From Planotetraspora phitsanulokensis (GTDB taxonomy: Bacteria; Actinomycetota; Actinomycetes; Streptosporangiales; Streptosporangiaceae), in contig NZ_BOOP01000021.1 of NCBI RefSeq assembly GCF_016863295.1, positions 184,569 through 248,568 on the forward strand: a DNA stretch of 64,000 nt, read 5' to 3'. Under the pieces are notes generated by a model. It did no database searches. It was given only the letters and a program-made list of their open reading frames with translations, and had not been told where the DNA came from. Below are positions 1 through 9,024 of this stretch, piece by piece. Each line of letters starts with the position of its first letter. The first letter of the stretch is position 1. The position numbers and the translations under genes were made by a program.

Positions 1-1
1 C

Positions 2-64
2 ACGAAGGACGTCTCGGTCGAGGCCAAGATCGGCGAGGTCTCCCAGCTCGCCGTCGCCGTCTGA
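2..64 (+). CDS. 3' end of an unidentified protein
   Basis: The last 20 codons of a gene that begins before the window, ending in TGA at 62-64. The tail contains VEAKIGEVSQLAVAV, which is too short to identify. A strong hairpin terminator lies 17 bases after the stop, so this gene ends its transcription unit here. Confidence 0.6.
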   Translation, partial: TKDVSVEAKIGEVSQLAVAV

Positions 65-81
65 CCCTCGCGTCACCGCAG

Positions 82-111
82 GGCCGGCACTCTCCTCGAG
101 TGCCGGCCTTT
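82..111 (+). terminator. Intrinsic terminator after the first partial gene
   Basis: Perfect 11-bp stem (82-92 paired with 98-108) with a 5-base loop, followed by TTT. It separates the partial upstream gene from the membrane-protein gene at 198. Confidence 0.8.
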
Positions 112-197
112 CGCATTCTCGGCGGCGCCACTCCCGTGACGGTCTCCCCGCTGCGGCAGGGTGCTCAGCGCCGATCGAACCCGATAGCATGCGGCAG

Positions 198-1496
198 ATG
201 TCCGGAACGTCCGCGCCCCCTGTCCCGGCCCAGGCTGCCGCCGCCCCCAAGGCGACCTGGACACTGTCGCCATACGCACTCCCGCTGCACACGCTGCGCA
301 TCGCGGCGAGTTGCGCTCTGCCGCTGATCATCTGGTTCTCGGCCGGGCGGCTCGTACGGTGGGCGTTGCTGCTGTTGGCGGCGACCCTCTCGCACGGTTC
401 GTGGTACCAGGTGCGCCTGGTCGTCGTCGTGTTCCTGTTCACACTCGTTGTGATGACGTCGCTCGCCACGACGGTGGGCATGCTGTACGTGATCCGGGGC
501 GCGCTGATGGAGACCCGGGCGCGCAGGACGGGTGACGAGGCCAAGGAAGGCCTGTTCGGAGCTCTCAACCGGACCGCACTGGTCTTCTCGGGCATCTACA
601 TGACCTGGAGCTTCATCGACCAGGACGTCCGCGATTTCATGAACATCGACCTCTTTCGCAAGCCGGACGCGTTCGCGGTCGACGCCTTCGCCGGTCAGGA
701 CAGCGGGGTGATGGCAGGCCTGGTCAATCTCGATTTCAAGGTCTCCGTCGCCGCGGCCGTGGTGGCGTACCTGCTGAAGACGCTGTTCGGCCGGCGGCAC
801 GAGGCGGGACAGGGCAGGTTCTCGGGGATCATGGCGACCTTCGGGGAGCTCGCGTTCGTCTTCTACGGGCTCAACGCCGTCTGGACGCTGGGGGGTGCCC
901 GCTCCGCCTGGATAGGCGACCGGGCCGTCGTCGCGGGCGGCGAGAAGCTGTGGGGGGACGCGCAGGCGGCCATTCCCGGGTGGGAATGGTTCTGGTCGGA
1001 CGTCTGGCCTCATGTGATCTCCGGACTCGCCCTTCCCCTGGCGTGGCTCACCGTCGGCATCCTCGTCTACGGGGCCTACGCGGAGGACACGCAGACCACG
1101 ATCAGGGGCACGCCTCTCGAGACGGCGGCCGCCCGGCTGCAGGACACCCACAGCCTGACCCGGCGTGCCCTCTCCAAGCTGACGGCGGGATGGACCGAGC
1201 GCTGGATCCCCCTGCTCAACTCCCTCCGGCTGACGGTGAGAGGAGGGGCCCCGCTCTTCGGCCTGTTCGCGCTCTGCTACGTCGGTCTGCAAATCGGCGG
1301 CGACTACCTCGGCAGGGCGGGGCAGTACCTGCTGGCCAGTGACGAGCCGTACTTCTACTTCGTGACAGACGTTCCGGTGTTCTTCGTCGCCGAACTGCTG
1401 GTCACGACCCTGACCATGTGCCTCATCGCCGCCACCTTCGACCTGGCCGCCACCCGTGACCGGCTTCGCCGTCCGCGGGTCAGCGGACGAACCTGA
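198..1496 (+). CDS. Polytopic membrane protein of unknown function
   Basis: A 432-residue protein with about six to eight hydrophobic segments: near residues 40-65, 70-95, around 135, around 190, around 225, 280-300, and two at the C-terminus. I do not recognise a family. ATG 198 is chosen over ATG 189 because TAGCAT at 185-190 is a good -10 box that overlaps the upstream ATG; with 7 bases between box and ATG 198 the mRNA would be leaderless. The 3' end overlaps the convergent gene at 1480 by 17 bases. Position beside single-span membrane proteins and an ATPase pair suggests it may belong to the same membrane system, but that is inference. Confidence 0.8.
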   Translation: MSGTSAPPVPAQAAAAPKATWTLSPYALPLHTLRIAASCALPLIIWFSAGRLVRWALLLLAATLSHGSWYQVRLVVVVFLFTLVVMTSLATTVGMLYVIRGALMETRARRTGDEAKEGLFGALNRTALVFSGIYMTWSFIDQDVRDFMNIDLFRKPDAFAVDAFAGQDSGVMAGLVNLDFKVSVAAAVVAYLLKTLFGRRHEAGQGRFSGIMATFGELAFVFYGLNAVWTLGGARSAWIGDRAVVAGGEKLWGDAQAAIPGWEWFWSDVWPHVISGLALPLAWLTVGILVYGAYAEDTQTTIRGTPLETAAARLQDTHSLTRRALSKLTAGWTERWIPLLNSLRLTVRGGAPLFGLFALCYVGLQIGGDYLGRAGQYLLASDEPYFYFVTDVPVFFVAELLVTTLTMCLIAATFDLAATRDRLRRPRVSGRT

Positions 1497-2367
1497 GCAC
1501 CTGGTCGCTCTTCTCCTCGGTCGTGACCGACTCCTTCATCATGTCGGCCACCGACTGGCCGGGCACGTCGCGGGAGATGCTGGGCCGCAACAGGACCTCG
1601 ACCTGGCCGGCGACCGACGGCGGCACCACACCCATCAGGTCGATCTGGTACGGCGTGCCGATCTTGTTCGCTTGGGGCTCGTTCGGTGTGGTCTCGTTGA
1701 CGACCTCGGCGAGCCAGAGACGGCCTGACTTGTCCGTCAGCCGTACTTCGGGCGGGTAGTGCCGGATGGTCCCCTCCTCGTCCAGAGCCGTCCTCGTCAC
1801 CACGACCTTCATCCACTGGCGCGAAGCGTCCGGCTTCGCACTCGGGACCGGATCGGGGATGGGTGCCAGACTGACCTTCCACGACACGTGTTGCCAGGTC
1901 GCGGCTTGGCCGGGCTTGACGATGTGGATGTGGTCGCTCGGCCGGCCGTACTGATAGACCCCGTAGGCGAACCAGCCGGGAAGGGCGACGGCGGCCACCA
2001 CCGAGAGGAACGCGCCGGATCCCAACAGCGCACGGCGTTTGCCGCGCGACATCGACGTGCGCGGGGGAGGAGCGGGCGCGGCCGCCTGAGAGGGCCGCCG
2101 GTAGTGGGCCGGCAGTTCGACGCGGGTGCCCGGGACGGCGGGGAAGGGCACCGTCATGGTGTGCTCCTCCTCCGACGGAGCCGGCCAGACCCGCAGGTCC
2201 CCGACAGGCCGGAGCGTTCCCGGAATGGGGATCGAGGGAGGCTGGGGCGGCGGGCCCGTGTAGGTGATGTCCATGTCCGCAGGCTGGTCCAGCGGAGGGG
2301 CGAACCAGTCCCGGGAGTCCGGAGAGCCGGGGCCCGGCCGGCCTCCGCCCGTAGGCGTCTCGCTCAC
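1480..2367 (-). CDS. Single-span membrane protein with proline-rich cytoplasmic N-terminus
   Basis: 295 residues starting at a GTG with a GAGG site 8 bases upstream. The first 110 residues are rich in Pro, Gly and Ala. Residues 113-137 form one hydrophobic helix preceded by KRR, so the C-terminal 155 residues should be outside the cell. That outer domain has a beta-rich look (VRLTDKSGRLWLAEV, LLRPSI), like the DUF4352-type domains in the next two genes. It is the third gene of a minus-strand set with 3091 and 2423, after a 55-base gap. No enzyme motif is visible. It may be an envelope partner of the ATPases encoded on the other strand. Confidence 0.75.
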   Translation of the reverse strand: MSETPTGGGRPGPGSPDSRDWFAPPLDQPADMDITYTGPPPQPPSIPIPGTLRPVGDLRVWPAPSEEEHTMTVPFPAVPGTRVELPAHYRRPSQAAAPAPPPRTSMSRGKRRALLGSGAFLSVVAAVALPGWFAYGVYQYGRPSDHIHIVKPGQAATWQHVSWKVSLAPIPDPVPSAKPDASRQWMKVVVTRTALDEEGTIRHYPPEVRLTDKSGRLWLAEVVNETTPNEPQANKIGTPYQIDLMGVVPPSVAGQVEVLLRPSISRDVPGQSVADMMKESVTTEEKSDQVLRFVR

Positions 2368-2422
2368 GTCAGAACCTCGCTCAGGGACGTCTGTCTGTCG
2401 GGTGCGTTCCGGTTCCGTCGGC

Positions 2423-3094
2423 TCATGGGGTCTTGTTCACCAATGAGACGTAGGCCGGGGTATGTGAGATCAGCTTGGCCGCGGCACTGGGGGTGAGCCC
2501 CAAGTCGATCTCCGCTTCGGGAGTCGAGGTGTCCACGGGGATCGCGCCGGCGGACGGGGCGAAGACGAAACGGGCTCCCGCCACGGCATTCTTCGGCACT
2601 TCGTAGGCGAGGACGCCGCTGGACCACAATCCCGGTTGGAATCGCTTGCTCAAGAGGGTGAGACTCTGGTCGACCCTGTCGGTGGGGTTGTAGCGCCGGC
2701 CGTCCGCGGCGAGCAGAACGGGCGGGCTGGACACGCTCAGATCCATGGGCCGGCGAACGGTGGTCGCTGAGACGTTCACGAGAAGGAACAGGTAGGCGGC
2801 CTTCACCTTGAGCGTCTGGCCGCTGAAGTTCTTGGTGTCCACCGCCAGGGCGGATGACACCGAGGTCACCTTGACGCTGTAACGGTTCGTCTCCACCACC
2901 TGGCCGATCCTGCCCGTGGTGGTGAGGAAGGAGACGCGCTCCTCGTACGGCATGGCGTTCGTCTGCGCCCAGACCGCCGCCGCCGCCAGAGCGATCCCGG
3001 CCGCGATTCCCGTGATACGCCTAACGATGCTCCCGTGGACCTGCGGCCTTGGCGCGGGCCGCGGCGCGCTCGCCGGTCCTGCCACCGCCATCAC
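2423..3094 (-). CDS. Membrane-anchored protein with DUF4352-like extracytoplasmic domain
   Basis: 223 residues. One signal-anchor helix lies at about 26-44 (ITGIAAGIALAAAAVWA) after basic residues. The rest is a predicted beta-sandwich with strands such as YSVKVTSVSSAL and AYLFLLVNVSA, the pattern of telokin-like/DUF4352 proteins. The start is GTG at 3094, overlapping the stop of the upstream gene as GTGA; ATG 3091 is an alternative. AGGAG lies a few bases upstream. The overlap indicates translational coupling to the 3091 gene and similar amounts of both proteins. Function unknown. Confidence 0.75.
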   Translation of the reverse strand: MMAVAGPASAPRPAPRPQVHGSIVRRITGIAAGIALAAAAVWAQTNAMPYEERVSFLTTTGRIGQVVETNRYSVKVTSVSSALAVDTKNFSGQTLKVKAAYLFLLVNVSATTVRRPMDLSVSSPPVLLAADGRRYNPTDRVDQSLTLLSKRFQPGLWSSGVLAYEVPKNAVAGARFVFAPSAGAIPVDTSTPEAEIDLGLTPSAAAKLISHTPAYVSLVNKTP

Positions 3095-3747
3095 CCGCGC
3101 TCCTGCGTGACGGGCAGGGTGACCTCCGCGGCCACGGTCGGGACGAACGTGTCGCCGTCGTCGTCGCCGACGAGTTGCCAGTAATGCGCCTGGTCCCGAA
3201 TTCCGAGTTGTTCGTAGACGAACCGGCCCACGTCCACGGTCACCGTCGAGGGTGCGGTGGCCGCGGGGTCGAGCTCGTACTTCAGCACCACGTTCTTCAT
3301 CAGGTCGGGCAGGAGTTGCTTGCTCTCCATGCCGAAGCTCATGACGCTGATGTCAGGGCCGTACTTGGTCTTGGGCTCGGGTCGCACGCGCAGGATGGAA
3401 CCGGCGAAGCTGAAGGGAATCTGCATGACTTTGTCCCCGGGCTTTCGCATGACGCCGACGCCGACGGTCTCGTCGCCCAGGTTCGTGACTTGGACGGTGA
3501 GCTTCAGATATCGCTTGGACCCTCCGTAGGAGTCCTTTTCGGTAGTGTCGACCGCCTTGACGAACTGTGTGCGGAACTGGCCCTGGTCGATCACCTTGCC
3601 TGGGGCGACCTTCGGGGGTGGCTCCTCGGACGCCTGGGCGAGGCCGCCTGTCGCGGCGGTGAGGCCGATGCCCGCCACCACCACCGCTGAGGCGACCGGA
3701 ACCAGGACCGGGCGTCGACGACGGCTGCCACGGGGGGATGACATCAT
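3091..3747 (-). CDS. Secreted or membrane-anchored protein, first gene of a three-gene operon
   Basis: 218 residues. The N-terminus has RGSRRRR and then a hydrophobic stretch ending in GGLAQASEE, a signal peptide or anchor. The mature part has DUF4352-like beta strands (YLKLTVQVTNLGDETVGVG). ATG 3747 is preferred to upstream starts because TACCAT, read on the minus strand at 3761-3756, lies 8 bases before it, which is leaderless spacing. It is divergent from the 3893 gene, so the 145-base region between them holds both promoters. Paralogous in style to its two downstream neighbours. No catalytic motif seen. Confidence 0.75.
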   Translation of the reverse strand: MMSSPRGSRRRRPVLVPVASAVVVAGIGLTAATGGLAQASEEPPPKVAPGKVIDQGQFRTQFVKAVDTTEKDSYGGSKRYLKLTVQVTNLGDETVGVGVMRKPGDKVMQIPFSFAGSILRVRPEPKTKYGPDISVMSFGMESKQLLPDLMKNVVLKYELDPAATAPSTVTVDVGRFVYEQLGIRDQAHYWQLVGDDDGDTFVPTVAAEVTLPVTQERG

Positions 3748-3892
3748 GGCACCGGATGGTAGTACGCCCACAGTCACACCATTGGCCGCATTCGTCCCAT
3801 CGCTGGCCGGAATTGCGTCCCGAATGCCGAGAAGCCCGTCCTGATAGGGCTTACAGCTCCTACGCTGTGACCCAGGCGGACATGGAGGGCTT

Positions 3893-5821
3893 GTGGGCGA
3901 CCCGCACCCGGAGCATGCACAGCTTCAGGCGGACCGTATCTACCTGGGCTGGCAGTACGCCCTGCTGCATCCAGATCCGGGACCCCCGCCCAAACGCCCC
4001 GCCCGGGAGGACGTCGACGAGACGGCGGCCCAGGCTCCGGTCGACGAGGAGTGGGCTCAGCGGGAGCGGCTCCAGGAGGACATGCTCAACCGCCCGGTCC
4101 GGATCTTCCGCCGTTTCATGGCCGTCGTGGCGGCGGGCATCTTCGCCCTCGGGGTGACGCAGATGCTCGCGTGGTCGTTCGTGATGATCGGGCTGGTCGC
4201 CGCGGGCGGCGTGGCCGGCATCTGCACCTACGCGATCGCCCAGGGAAACCGTGCCGTCGGCGTGCGGGTGAACGAGCGACGCGCGCGGGAGCAGCGGACG
4301 CACGAGCGGCGCGAGCGCGACATCAAGGCGGCGCAGGAGGCGCACGCCGCCGAGTACCGCGCCTGGGCCGAGAAGAAGAGCACGTTCGACAAGCAGCTGA
4401 ACTGGTACGCGGTTGCGGTGCCCGACGAGATCGACCGCGTCGACGTCGCAGGCGGGACGCTTCCCGGCTGGTCGGCGCTGATCACCCTGCTCGGCGCGAC
4501 CCGGCTCTACAGCGGCGGTCACCTCACCGTGCTCGACCTGTCCGAGGGCGCCATCGCCAAGGACCTCATCGAGCTGGCCAAGCGGGGCGGGGACGACCCG
4601 CTGGTGTGGGTGCTTCCCGTGGACCTGCCGCGGCTCGACCTGGGCGCCACGCTCAAGCCGGAGGCGTTCGCCGACGTGCTCGCCCACGTCGTGAGCGTGA
4701 GCGAGGAGACCAGCAGGGACATCGGCTTCGACAACGCCATCCTGGAGCGGGTCCTCGAGGTCCTCGGGGAGAACGCCACGATCAGCCAGGTCACCGCCGC
4801 GCTCAGGGCACTCGCGCAGGTGGGCGACCCGCGCGACGACATGAAGTACGGCCTGCTCACCGCGAGCCAGCTCGAACGCATCGGCACGCTCTTCGGTCGC
4901 GGCGTCGCCGACCGGGTCGTGATCGAGCGCGCCTGGGCGCTCGAGTCGCAGTTGCGCAAGCTGGAGACGCTGGGCTCCGAGGCCGTACGGCTGCCGCCGG
5001 CACGCCTGCGCGTGGTGAGCATGGACCGGCAGGCGGGAGTGTTCGGCAACCGGGTGCTCGGCACCTACGTGGCCACCGCGCTCACGCACATCCTGCGCCA
5101 GTCACCGGCGAGCGAGCGGCCCTGGTATCACACGATCATCGTGGCCGGAGCGGACAAGTTACGCGGCGACGTGCTCGACCGGCTCATGGACGCCTGCGAG
5201 ACGTCCCGCACGGGCCTGGTGCTGACCTACCGCAGCCTCACCCCGACCGTCCGGGAACGGCTGGGCAGGGGCCACGCCGCCGTCGCGTTCATGCGCCTGG
5301 GCAACGCGGAGGACGCCAGGGTCGCGAGCGAGCACGTCGGCACTGAGCACCGCCTGGAGCTGGCCCACCTCACCGAGACGTTCAGCTCGTCCGTCCGCCC
5401 TCCGAGCGGGTTCTACACCTCCACCGTCGGCGGTGGCCGTACCGGGCCGGAGGAGAAGGGGGAGGGCGACCTCAAGGAGGACATCACCGAGTCGACCGAG
5501 TGGGGGCGCAGTGCTCCGCAGGTCACCGAGGGCGTGCTGCAGCGCTCGCGCGAGTTCCTCGTCGAGCCGCACCAACTGCAGCAGCTCCCCACCACATCGG
5601 TGATCGTCACCCACGCGACCGCCGAGGGACGGCAGGTCAGGCTCGCGGACGCGAACCCCGCGATCCTCACGTTCCCCAAGACGACGCTGGGTGAGTTCCA
5701 GGAGCTCCGCCGGGTCGCGCTGCGGCCCGAGGAGCCCGAGACCGTCGAGCTCGACGAGGACGCACCGCCCCCGAACCTCGGTCCTCCGCCGCCCAGACTC
5801 GACTGGCGCAAGCGGCCATGA
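3893..5821 (+). CDS. VirD4/TraD-like membrane protein with no recognisable Walker A motif
   Basis: 642 residues from GTG, with GGAGGG just upstream. Order: soluble N-terminus to 70, two membrane helices at about 75-90 and 93-116, a charged Arg/Glu-rich helix at 120-165, then a RecA-like domain to about 490 and an acidic, proline-rich tail. In the RecA-like part, GGTLPGW (about residue 188) stands where a P-loop would be, but GK[ST] is absent. HLTVLDLSEG follows as in coupling proteins, HTIIVAGADKL (about 416) replaces a DE-type Walker B, and AVAFMRLGNAEDA resembles the VirD4/TraD sensor region. I infer a coupling-protein relative that may not hydrolyse ATP, acting with the adjacent HerA-like ATPase. 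A promoter box TACGCT is at 3861. Confidence 0.7.
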   Translation: MGDPHPEHAQLQADRIYLGWQYALLHPDPGPPPKRPAREDVDETAAQAPVDEEWAQRERLQEDMLNRPVRIFRRFMAVVAAGIFALGVTQMLAWSFVMIGLVAAGGVAGICTYAIAQGNRAVGVRVNERRAREQRTHERRERDIKAAQEAHAAEYRAWAEKKSTFDKQLNWYAVAVPDEIDRVDVAGGTLPGWSALITLLGATRLYSGGHLTVLDLSEGAIAKDLIELAKRGGDDPLVWVLPVDLPRLDLGATLKPEAFADVLAHVVSVSEETSRDIGFDNAILERVLEVLGENATISQVTAALRALAQVGDPRDDMKYGLLTASQLERIGTLFGRGVADRVVIERAWALESQLRKLETLGSEAVRLPPARLRVVSMDRQAGVFGNRVLGTYVATALTHILRQSPASERPWYHTIIVAGADKLRGDVLDRLMDACETSRTGLVLTYRSLTPTVRERLGRGHAAVAFMRLGNAEDARVASEHVGTEHRLELAHLTETFSSSVRPPSGFYTSTVGGGRTGPEEKGEGDLKEDITESTEWGRSAPQVTEGVLQRSREFLVEPHQLQQLPTTSVIVTHATAEGRQVRLADANPAILTFPKTTLGEFQELRRVALRPEEPETVELDEDAPPPNLGPPPPRLDWRKRP

Positions 5822-5917
5822 CACCGTCCGGATCCGGTAAGGGCATCGTCAACAGGGATGTGAGCGCGTGATCGTTGAAGGAGTCTCTCCCCTGTTCGTC
5901 GTCAAGTGAGGGGTCTC

Positions 5918-8900
5918 ATGCATCCGTTCCCCCTGAGCGGGCCGTGGTACCGGATCCAGGCGATCGCCGCGCCGTCGCGGAGTTCGTCCGCGGAGTGGGA
6001 CTTCGTCACCGTTCTTCCAGCAGTCCTGTCCGCCGCTCAGCGTGACCGCCCGTTCGTCATCGGCTGGTTGTCGCGTGGGTCGGGGGCGCCGCTCGAGCTC
6101 ATCACGAACGCGGGGCCGCTGACGCCGCCGCGACCGCCGAAGCGCGCGGTCGCCAGCGACGAGGCGCCCGTCACCGGACCCCAGCCGTTGCTCTTCCCCG
6201 GCGGCGCCCGCGGGGTCGAGATCGGGGAGGAGTGGCTCGCCGACCTTGCCGACCTGGTCTGGACGCCCTGCCCCGGCAGGCAGGCGCCCCCGCTGTACGG
6301 CAGGCGCGAGCCCGAGGCCGACGAGCACAAGCGGCCGACGCTGTTCGAGTCGACGCTGGTCACGCTGATGTCGCGGCCGTTCGGCTGGGTGGTCGTGGCC
6401 GAGCCGACCGACCTCCTCGACACCGAGGTGGCGCACCTGCGGACTCAGCTGAACGTCCTGCGCCAGTACGGCGACGCGTCGGAGCGGTCCCGGTTCGACG
6501 CCGAGCGCGCCGAGCGCAGGATGCAGGAGCTCGACGCCTTCCGCGAGGCCGGGCTGTGGAACGTCCGCGTGCTCGCGGGGGCCGCCGGCCCCGACGAACT
6601 GCGGCAGCTCGCCCCCGTCCTGGTCGGCTCGGTCGAGATGAGCCACCACCCCTACCGGCTCCGCAGCGCCATGTCCGTCCCGGCCCTGTCCGGGGCCGAG
6701 CGCGGCATCGCCGGCGGCGAGTCCGTGTACGGCTTCGCCGAGGCGCTGGCGGTCAACCTGCAGGACTCCGCGGACGGGGCGGCCGCGCCGTTCGCCGCCA
6801 CCGCGGGAGCCCTCGCCGCCCTCGCGGGGCTGCCGCGCCGTGAGGTCCCGGGCGTGCGCGTGGTCGACGCCGGTTACTTCGACGTGACGAGCGAGGCAGA
6901 GACGGAGGGCTCGTCCGAACTGATCGACCTCGGGGCGATCGTGGACGGCCAGGACCGGGCGGTGGGGGCGTTCCGGGTCCCGCTGGCCACGCTGAACCGG
7001 CACGCCTTCATCACCGGCGCCACCGGCTCGGGCAAGTCGCAGACCGTCAGGCACCTGCTGGAGGAGCTCACCAAGGCCGGGATCCCGTGGCTGGCCATCG
7101 AGCCGGCCAAGTCGGAGTACGCCGCGATGGCCGGCCGGGTCGAGAAGCTCGCGCCGCTGACCGTCATCAACCCGTCCGCGCCCGACAACGTGCCCTTCAG
7201 CGTGAACCCGCTCGCGCCCGAGCCGGGGTATCCGGTGCAGGCGCACATCGACATGGTCCGCGCGCTCTTCATGGCGGCCTTCGACGCCGAGGAGCCGTTC
7301 CCGCAGATCATGTCCCTGGCCCTCCAGCGGGTCTACGAGGCCAACGGCTGGGACGTCGTCACCGGCGGCGGGATCCCCGGCGCGGCGGTGCAGCCGGCCG
7401 TGCCGACCCTCGAGCAGTTGCAGCAGCACGCCCTGGAGGTCATCCAGGAGATCGGTTACGGCAACGAGGTACAGGCCGACGTCGAGGGGTTCATCAGCCT
7501 CCGGCTGCGGAGCCTGCGGGTGGGCAGCGCCGGCCGCTTCTTCGAGGGGGGTCACCCGGCCGACATCGGCGGACTGCTCCAGCGCAACGTGGTGCTCGCC
7601 ATCGAGGACGTGGCCAACGACGAGGACAAGGCGTTCCTGATGGGCACGCTGATCATCCGCATCGTCGAGCACCTGCGGATGCGCGCGAGGCAGGACCCGC
7701 GGGGCGAGGACGGCCCGCCCGGCCTCCGGCACGTCATCGTGATCGAGGAGGCCCACCGCCTGCTCCGCGACCGCGGTTCGCAGCGGGCCTCCACCCACGC
7801 GGTCGAGCTGCTCGCCGGGATGCTCGCCGAGATCAGGGCGTACGGCGAGGGCATCATCGTCGCCGAGCAGATCCCCACGAAGCTGGTCTCCGACGTCGTG
7901 AAGAACACCGCGCTGAAGGTCGTCCACCGTCTGCCCGCCGAGGACGACCGCCGGCTCGTGGGCGCCGCGATGAACCTGAGCGAGGACCAGTCCCGGCAGG
8001 TCGTCTCGCTCCAGCCGGGTTACGCGGCGGTCTTCGCCGACGGGATGGACCGCCCGCTGCGCATCCAGGTGCCGCTGGGGGAGGACCGCGAGCGAGCCAT
8101 GCTGAGCCCGGTGCCGCCCATCTGCGGCCGCCGTTCGGCCGCTTGCGGCCGCGAGTGCCGTACGGGCAAGGCCTGCACGCTGGTGGAGCTGCGTGAGGCC
8201 GACCTGCTCGCCGTCGCGCCGGAATGGGCGTGGCTGCGGATCTGGACCGACACCGTGATCCTCTCCTTCGTGACCAACCGCTCCCTGCCCGGTGTGCCGC
8301 GCGTGCTCGCCGACATCTGGGGCGAGCTGCCGGTCAAGCGCAGGGAGTGCCTGCTCGCCACCCTCACCGAGCGCGGGGTCGCCCGCAGGTCGTGGTCGTT
8401 GCGGACCTGGTTCGACCCCACGCTGCTCACGGAGAAGGCCGCCGACGTCGCCGCCGGGCTGCTCGACCCGGAGGACCGGGAACAGCCGATGCAGGCCGGG
8501 GAGCGGCCCGGGGCGGCCTGGGTCATCCCGCAGGTCCGCTGGCTGCACGAGGTCGACAGGTTGTTCCCCTTCGGCCATCCCGCGCCCGACCTGCGCAGCG
8601 CCGCTCCGGCGATGGAGTACGCCCTGTTCGGCACGGATCCCGTCGGCCGGCCGTACGCGCATCAGGGGGTGAACGGGTCCGCGGCGGCGAGCGAGGGCGG
8701 CGTCGCGGTGGGGGTCAGGACCGAGCTGCTCGGGCACCGGGCCAAGGCGTTGCGCCATCACCCCCTGTCGATGGAGGTGGACCGCAACCGGGCCCTCGCG
8801 TGGCGGGTCATCCTCGGCGACGACGAGCACGAGGGCATCCAGCGGGACGTGGGAACCGTCGCGATCGGCGTGGAGCCGAAGGACCGGGTCAAGCACGTCG

Positions 8901-9010
8901 CCCAGACGATGGGCGCGGGCTGGCTGGAGACCGTCCTGTCCTGGCCCCGCCGGTTCGTGCTCCCCTTCGACGGAGACACCCCTCCGGAGTTGTCCTTCAT
9001 CCCCACCTGA
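5918..9010 (+). CDS. HerA/VirB4-like P-loop ATPase (DUF87 type), large
   Basis: 1030 residues from ATG 5918, which has GAGGGG 4 bases upstream; GTG 5906 lacks a site. Walker A is GATGSGKSQT at 367. Walker B is VIVIEEAHRL near 604-613, followed by an arginine-rich sensor region (KVVHRLPAEDDRRLVG) as in HerA, VirB4 and FtsK-like hexameric motors. A four-cysteine cluster at C736, C743, C747 and C753 could bind zinc. About 270 further C-terminal residues show no known motif. It lies 96 bases after the VirD4-like gene in the same direction, presumably one operon. HerA-type motors pump DNA or protein through membrane rings or work with nucleases; no nuclease gene is beside this one. Probably cytoplasmic and membrane-associated through its partner. 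Confidence 0.75.
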   Translation: MHPFPLSGPWYRIQAIAAPSRSSSAEWDFVTVLPAVLSAAQRDRPFVIGWLSRGSGAPLELITNAGPLTPPRPPKRAVASDEAPVTGPQPLLFPGGARGVEIGEEWLADLADLVWTPCPGRQAPPLYGRREPEADEHKRPTLFESTLVTLMSRPFGWVVVAEPTDLLDTEVAHLRTQLNVLRQYGDASERSRFDAERAERRMQELDAFREAGLWNVRVLAGAAGPDELRQLAPVLVGSVEMSHHPYRLRSAMSVPALSGAERGIAGGESVYGFAEALAVNLQDSADGAAAPFAATAGALAALAGLPRREVPGVRVVDAGYFDVTSEAETEGSSELIDLGAIVDGQDRAVGAFRVPLATLNRHAFITGATGSGKSQTVRHLLEELTKAGIPWLAIEPAKSEYAAMAGRVEKLAPLTVINPSAPDNVPFSVNPLAPEPGYPVQAHIDMVRALFMAAFDAEEPFPQIMSLALQRVYEANGWDVVTGGGIPGAAVQPAVPTLEQLQQHALEVIQEIGYGNEVQADVEGFISLRLRSLRVGSAGRFFEGGHPADIGGLLQRNVVLAIEDVANDEDKAFLMGTLIIRIVEHLRMRARQDPRGEDGPPGLRHVIVIEEAHRLLRDRGSQRASTHAVELLAGMLAEIRAYGEGIIVAEQIPTKLVSDVVKNTALKVVHRLPAEDDRRLVGAAMNLSEDQSRQVVSLQPGYAAVFADGMDRPLRIQVPLGEDRERAMLSPVPPICGRRSAACGRECRTGKACTLVELREADLLAVAPEWAWLRIWTDTVILSFVTNRSLPGVPRVLADIWGELPVKRRECLLATLTERGVARRSWSLRTWFDPTLLTEKAADVAAGLLDPEDREQPMQAGERPGAAWVIPQVRWLHEVDRLFPFGHPAPDLRSAAPAMEYALFGTDPVGRPYAHQGVNGSAAASEGGVAVGVRTELLGHRAKALRHHPLSMEVDRNRALAWRVILGDDEHEGIQRDVGTVAIGVEPKDRVKHVAQTMGAGWLETVLSWPRRFVLPFDGDTPPELSFIPT

Positions 9011-9024
9011 CCCAGCCCCCCGGG

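Noticed and set aside
5868..5909. 13-codon leader peptide before the ATPase gene
   Set aside because: GTG start without a ribosome site and no supporting pattern; chance occurrence is likely.
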